From assembly GCA_009602725.1 (NCBI GenBank), contig WELB01000131.1, positions 160,792 to 224,791 of the forward strand: a stretch of 64,000 bases of DNA. Reading direction: 5' to 3'. Of this stretch, positions 60,601 to 64,000 are shown piece by piece (position 1 is the stretch's first letter; every line of letters begins with the position of its first letter). Origin of the DNA: Spirogloea muscicola. Lineage: Eukaryota > Streptophyta > Zygnematophyceae > Spirogloeales > Spirogloeaceae. Under the pieces are notes generated by a model. That model saw only the letters and a program-made list of their open reading frames with translations, was not told the DNA's origin and ran no database searches. A program made the position numbers and the translations under genes.

Positions 60601-61470
60601 ACTACCTCGGCCTCCCCCCCCCTTGCTTGGCTGGCATCCGCCAGTGCGAGTGTGGCCACATTGCCGATGACAAGCTCGCCTTAGCTGCGCACATGCTGAG
60701 GTGTGCTGAGGGGGGTGAGCGCATTGCCTCCCACGACTTATTCAGGGATACAATGTTTGGAATTTTGCGAGAGGCGGGGTATCATCCGGCGATGGAGGTG
60801 TCCGGCATCATGCCAATCTCCTTCAGGCGCGGCAAGCCATACGTGCGGCGTCTGGACGTGGTCGCCACCCCCCGGGGCGGTGGGCCTCGTCTGCTCCCGG
60901 ACGTGGTACTGATCGACGCATACAAGGCTGGCGCACCCACGTCAACCGTGTCTGGCTGGGCCACGTCCAGCGCGGAGCGCAAGAAGGAGCGGCACTACCA
61001 GGACCATCCCCGAGGGGACCATCTTTGCCCGTGTGCCATGGATATCTACGGCGGCTACGGCGTGAAATGGTCCTCCCTGATCCAGCATCTGGCCCGGCTG
61101 GTTGATGCGCGTCGTAAAAGTCGGGGGGGCAGCTTAAGCCACTCCAGCATTCCACAGGCCTTAATTGCATATTATAGAATGCGGCTCTCGCTTTGTTTGC
61201 TGCGCTCGCAAGCATTGGCTCTTCATCAACGTGCAGGGCGCGCTCTAAGTCAGGCCTCCGGCTTTCGTGGCGGCGCTCCAGCTCCCCAAGTTAGCTTGTC
61301 CGATTTGTTTTTGCTCTCCCGTGGCTACTAATGTCACCTTAGGCACCTTAGTTTAGGTCTCTGTATTATGTAGCCTTGTTTAGTTTGCACTCGCCACTGC
61401 TTGAACTGTGTATTGGCTTGAATTGGCCTCCCTTTTCATTTCATGCGCCCCCCGCGCCTTTCTTCCTTTC
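57690..61470 (+). mobile_element. Long LINE (non-LTR retrotransposon) with RT and nuclease-like C-terminal region; frames broken
   Basis: The RT region (58717-60261) shows LSKPTGGVRPIAMGEVLTRL, motif A SVDVKNAFNSVDR, motif B GARQGDPLGGFLFALA and motif C YADDTTLVGP. Coding shifts frame near 59226 (a run of six A), again at about 59490-59515, and stops at 60261. The C-terminal region (60438-61331) has a zinc-knuckle-like CECG with HMLRC, then RRLDVVATPRGG, LLPDVVLIDAYKAG and AMDIYGGYGVKW, resembling the restriction-like endonuclease region of early-branching LINEs and of RT proteins common in algae. It ends LSDLFLLSRGY. The 3' UTR runs to about 61470. Upstream, 58083-58686 is a Pro/Ala-rich open frame, perhaps ORF1. 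Two similar 40-bp GC-rich blocks (57748 and 57914) lie near the 5' side. With at least three breaks it is not a working copy. Confidence 0.88.
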
Positions 61471-61475
61471 TCATC

Positions 61476-62724
61476 ATGGGTACGCCCTCCACTGGCCGTG
61501 GTTCTTGTGAGCCCGCCACGAGCTCCTCCACGGGCCATGGCGGCGGCCGCGGCGGCGGCCCTCGCGGCGCGGCNGTGGCCTGCCCGGGCGCGGCGCACGT
61601 GGCGGCGGCGGCGGCGGCGGAGTGGCCGCTGCCGCTTGCTGCAGAGCCCGGCAACGCGCTGTCGCTTCCCACGTGGATCATCCACGTCGCCAGCGTCGCC
61701 GAGTGGTGAGCCGAGCCTCGCTGCCGCTGGTCCACTGGCTGCAGGCGGCTATGTTGGCTCTGCATACTCAGCTCCTAGATTCTGGGGCTCAGTTGCAGCA
61801 ATGGGCTTGTGGGTGCCCAGAGACTGGTGATTGTGGGACACCTGATTAAGGCGAGCTTGGCTGCTGCTGACTTTGGTGTGCTGGCTTGTGCTGTGCTGCA
61901 AAGGCTCACGGCCATGGCGTTGGTCTGGCGGTTCGGCGAGGTGGAGGGCAAGTCCGCCTGGAAGGGCCTGGCTTGGGGAATGGTAGGCTTGCTTCATCAC
62001 AACCACACTCGTCTACGCTTCCACCACGACTTGCGTGTTGAGCAGCCGGATTGCTGGCCCTGTCACCACTGCAGACTAGCTGTGTCTTGACTGATACGTA
62101 CTACAATGCAAGCTGCGCCAGTATGAACCCCTTTTGTCCAGCGCAGGTTCCACTGCTGGCTGGAGCGATGTGCGCATGCACGTGGCACTTCTTCTACAAC
62201 GACCCATCTCTTGAGGTGAGGTACTTGCGGCATTGTCCTCAGCGGCGCAACTTAGGAGAGGAAAGCCCCCTCTCCGCTGACTCCGTCCTTGGTCACTCCT
62301 GTTGCATGCATTTGCTATCCAACAACAGCTGCATGTCGTCCATGGACTGCCATTGAAGCAGTGGCGCTCTATGAATGTCAGTTGGCAGTCGTTGCCAATA
62401 CTACCTGCTACTTCGGCTTGTGCAATGAGGCCAGATTTAGTCCGCATGCCAAGCCTACACTCGCTCTTTGAGGCTGAACTGGAGACCCATATTCTTCAGT
62501 TTTATGATGGAGCAAGTCCAGAGAGAGACAGTACATAGTGACTATTATCTCGAGGATGGATGAAATGGTAGGCTTGCAATGACCTGCATGCATGCGGATG
62601 GCGTCTTCACCAGGTGCTGGTGGAGCTTCAGGCCTTCTTCACCGTTTTTGGTAATTGCACCATCTGGTTGGCAGCGTACCGTATTTACAACCAGGCAAAA
62701 CGCAACAAGTCGTCAACCTGGTAG
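61476..62724 (+). CDS. Ycf49-like chloroplast membrane protein (DUF2499), four exons
   Basis: Ycf49/DUF2499 proteins are small membrane proteins of cyanobacteria and plastids without a settled function. Exon 1 ends at 61705 in GNALSLPTWIIHVASVAEW, with the Trp codon split by the intron. Exon 2 (61904-61982) gives LTAMALVWRFGEVEGKSAWK and GLAWGM. Exon 3 (62147-62215) gives VPLLAGAMCACTWHFFYNDP. Exon 4 (62614-62724, TAG) gives VLVELQAFFTVFGNCTIWLA, then AYRIYNQAKR. All joins are in phase and the core motif (CACTWHFFYN) is intact. The Ala-rich N-terminus would serve as a transit peptide. The start is unsettled: the in-frame ATG is 61476, but an N at 61574 lies within the exon, and if it hides an indel the ATG at 61538 ([12 protein letters not shown]) would be the start. 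The LINE 3' end abuts the gene. Confidence 0.87.
61574..61574. other. N within exon 1 of the DUF2499 gene
   Basis: A single unresolved base lies in a GCG-rich stretch. It decides which ATG is in frame with the conserved core. Confidence 0.9.
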
Positions 62725-63194
62725 AAGCACGACTGTACTGCAAAGACATCAACATCAACACAGAAAAAATTGAAAGTGCCTCAGAAATTTAGCACATTGA
62801 GATACATCTGCAGTGGAGGTGCCATTGCAGTATCCCTGGCGGGTGTCTGCTCGTCAATGTAATGGTTGAGCTAGCTCTCACAATCACTGACCTGCTGAAG
62901 GGCTTCTGATGTCTGCTGGGCTTTACATCAAAGGAAGGACATTATCAGCAGCTGATTCCGGACACTTTACAGGTTGTACAGTGGCGGTCAAAAAATATAT
63001 AGCTAGGGGGGGTGCGACCAGGTGATGGTGGTCGCACTAACATGATCAGCTCCATGATTGAACAAAATAAAGTCACAAAAGGAATCTTAGTGGCCCTATT
63101 CGCTGCAGAGGCTGTGAAAGCCCATGTCATCGCCACGTTCGTAAGATTCCCAAATTCGCTCGCCACCAATGATGCCTGTCCCAAGCAATCATTA
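62725..63194. other. Convergent intergenic region
   Basis: No gene was recognised. It holds 3' untranslated sequence of the DUF2499 gene and of the TauE/SafE gene, and possibly a last small exon of the latter. Confidence 0.4.
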
Positions 63195-63971
63195 TCAAGT
63201 CAACGAGAGCTCAAAACAGTGCTCTTCGCACCAATACCGAGCCATCGTACTGAACAGGTGCTTATGGGCCAGCATAGCAAACATGTACAGAAACGGGCTC
63301 AGGGCCATACCCATGACAATAGCGCTGACGCCTATGACAGTGGCAAGCGCGAAGATGACAATGGATGCCTTGCCGCAACGCACAACAACCGCGCGCACAA
63401 TTGAAAGGCCGAGAAGTGCAGCAACCATGCAGACCGCGGAGAAGTATAGGGCGTAGTCAATGGGTATCCTGCCCATGAGGTAAAACTCCACCACAGACAT
63501 GGACGATGAGAAGACCACTATGAAGGCGGTTGTGGCACATGTCACCTGGTATTACACAACATCCCAGGAAGTGGGCAGGGAAGGGGTAGAGAGAGTCAGC
63601 AGAGGACATGGTATGTGAGCATCCGGAACTCTTAAGCCTGAAAACTCAACATGATCTAAGTCCTTTACCTGTGGGAGGATGCCAAGCTCCAGGAGCACGG
63701 GGCCCATGACCATACCGCCGCCGATGCCAAGCAGGCCGCCCATGGTGCCAGCAACTAACGCGTACAGCGGAAAAATTGCCACCTGGCCGGCTCCCCATTG
63801 CACCTCCCCGGCCTTGTATGCTCCCAGCGGGTGATCGCCCACCAGCCGCAGCCTGTGTAGTGCCTGCAGCTTCCTTGCTCCATACACAGTAGCCACCAGA
63901 GCTACAGGAATCTGCATGCATGAGCAAGCTTGCCTCAGCTTGCATCCGCACGCTCTGTTACTTCCAACCAA
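63195..63971 (-). CDS. TauE/SafE-family membrane transporter, 3' part of the gene
   Basis: The family exports sulfite and sulfonate-type anions in bacteria; plants have related multipass proteins of mostly unknown substrate. On the minus strand an exon at 63669-63911 (acceptor ATGCAG, donor GTAAAG) gives IPVALVATVYGARKLQALHR, AIFPLYALVAGTMGGLLGIG and GGMVMGPVLLELGILPQ. The GxLGIGGG loop and the GILPQV type end are family hallmarks. The next exon starts at 63545: VTCATTAFIVVFSSSMSVVE, RIPIDYALYFSAVCMVAALL and VIFALATVIGVSAIVMGMAL, matching the SSSS/PLDYAL region of plant members. It reads open to a stop at 63195. The 5' half lies beyond the window. The last residues could differ if another intron was missed. 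Confidence 0.86.
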
Positions 63972-64000
63972 CTACGTCGGCCTTTGCAGCCAGTTGTGGC

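Noticed and set aside
63012-63404. Plus-strand open frames opposite the TauE/SafE exons
   Set aside because: They are antisense to conserved transporter sequence and have no recognisable motif.
1-64000. tRNA, rRNA or CRISPR-like arrays
   Set aside because: No cloverleaf with a GGTTCRA box in context, no rRNA-like blocks, and no regularly spaced repeats with unique spacers were seen.

Overview
The window is nuclear DNA of a photosynthetic eukaryote of the green lineage, most likely an alga. Almost every gene is split by short GT-AG introns. There is a photosystem I subunit gene (psaK), a plant-type SPIKE1/DOCK regulator, a RAN1/HMA7-like copper pump, a chloroplast Ycf49-like protein, and degenerate plant-type telomere-like motifs (CCCTAAA). 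Methylmalonyl-CoA epimerase, which I recall as missing from land plants, together with a SPIKE1 orthologue points to an alga, perhaps a streptophyte alga. The species assignment is inference.

Layout. 1-810 (+): 3' part of methylmalonyl-CoA epimerase. 1500-8099 (-): complete EMC1, convergent with it. 8.1-10.0 kb: gene-free, GC-rich 5' region. 10037-16530 (+): complete DRP3-type dynamin. 16.5-19.5 kb: mosaic of LINE 3' ends and a 40-60 bp repeat unit. 19518-31632 (+): SPIKE1 DOCK-family GEF with about 30 exons. 31.6-37.3 kb: repeat island with a broken Ty3/gypsy fossil (minus strand, carrying a PHD finger) split by a 215-bp foldback element. 37343-38469 (-) psaK and 38926-42994 (+) ORC4 are divergent across 456 bp that hold a consensus E2F site. 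43.0-45.6 kb: a second repeat mosaic. 45628-49744 (+): single-pass receptor with an ANF/PBP1 ectodomain. 50781-54051 (-): POT1. 54.1-54.6 kb: LINE fragment ending at an N, where an N-terminal piece of a copper P-type ATPase begins (54.6-56.7 kb, -). 57.7-61.5 kb (+): long but frame-broken LINE. About 61.5-62.7 kb (+): Ycf49-like DUF2499 gene. 63195-63971 (-): 3' part of a TauE/SafE transporter.

The genes do not form one pathway. They are housekeeping genes: ER membrane-protein insertion, organelle fission, ROP/Rac signalling and actin, photosystem I, replication licensing, telomere capping, copper transport. The accessory content is in the repeat islands. One LINE family, with an RT and a nuclease-like C-terminal region, left its 3' end at six or more places in both orientations, beside a recurring short unit containing GGGCTGGCCTCTCACAGCC. 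LINE pieces lie close to the start codons of POT1 and of the DUF2499 gene. The least expected gene is the ANF-type receptor, which has no recognisable kinase, cyclase or channel domain. Single N characters at 19452, 54573 and 61574 are weak points of the assembly; the one at 54573 coincides with loss of the catalytic half of the copper pump.
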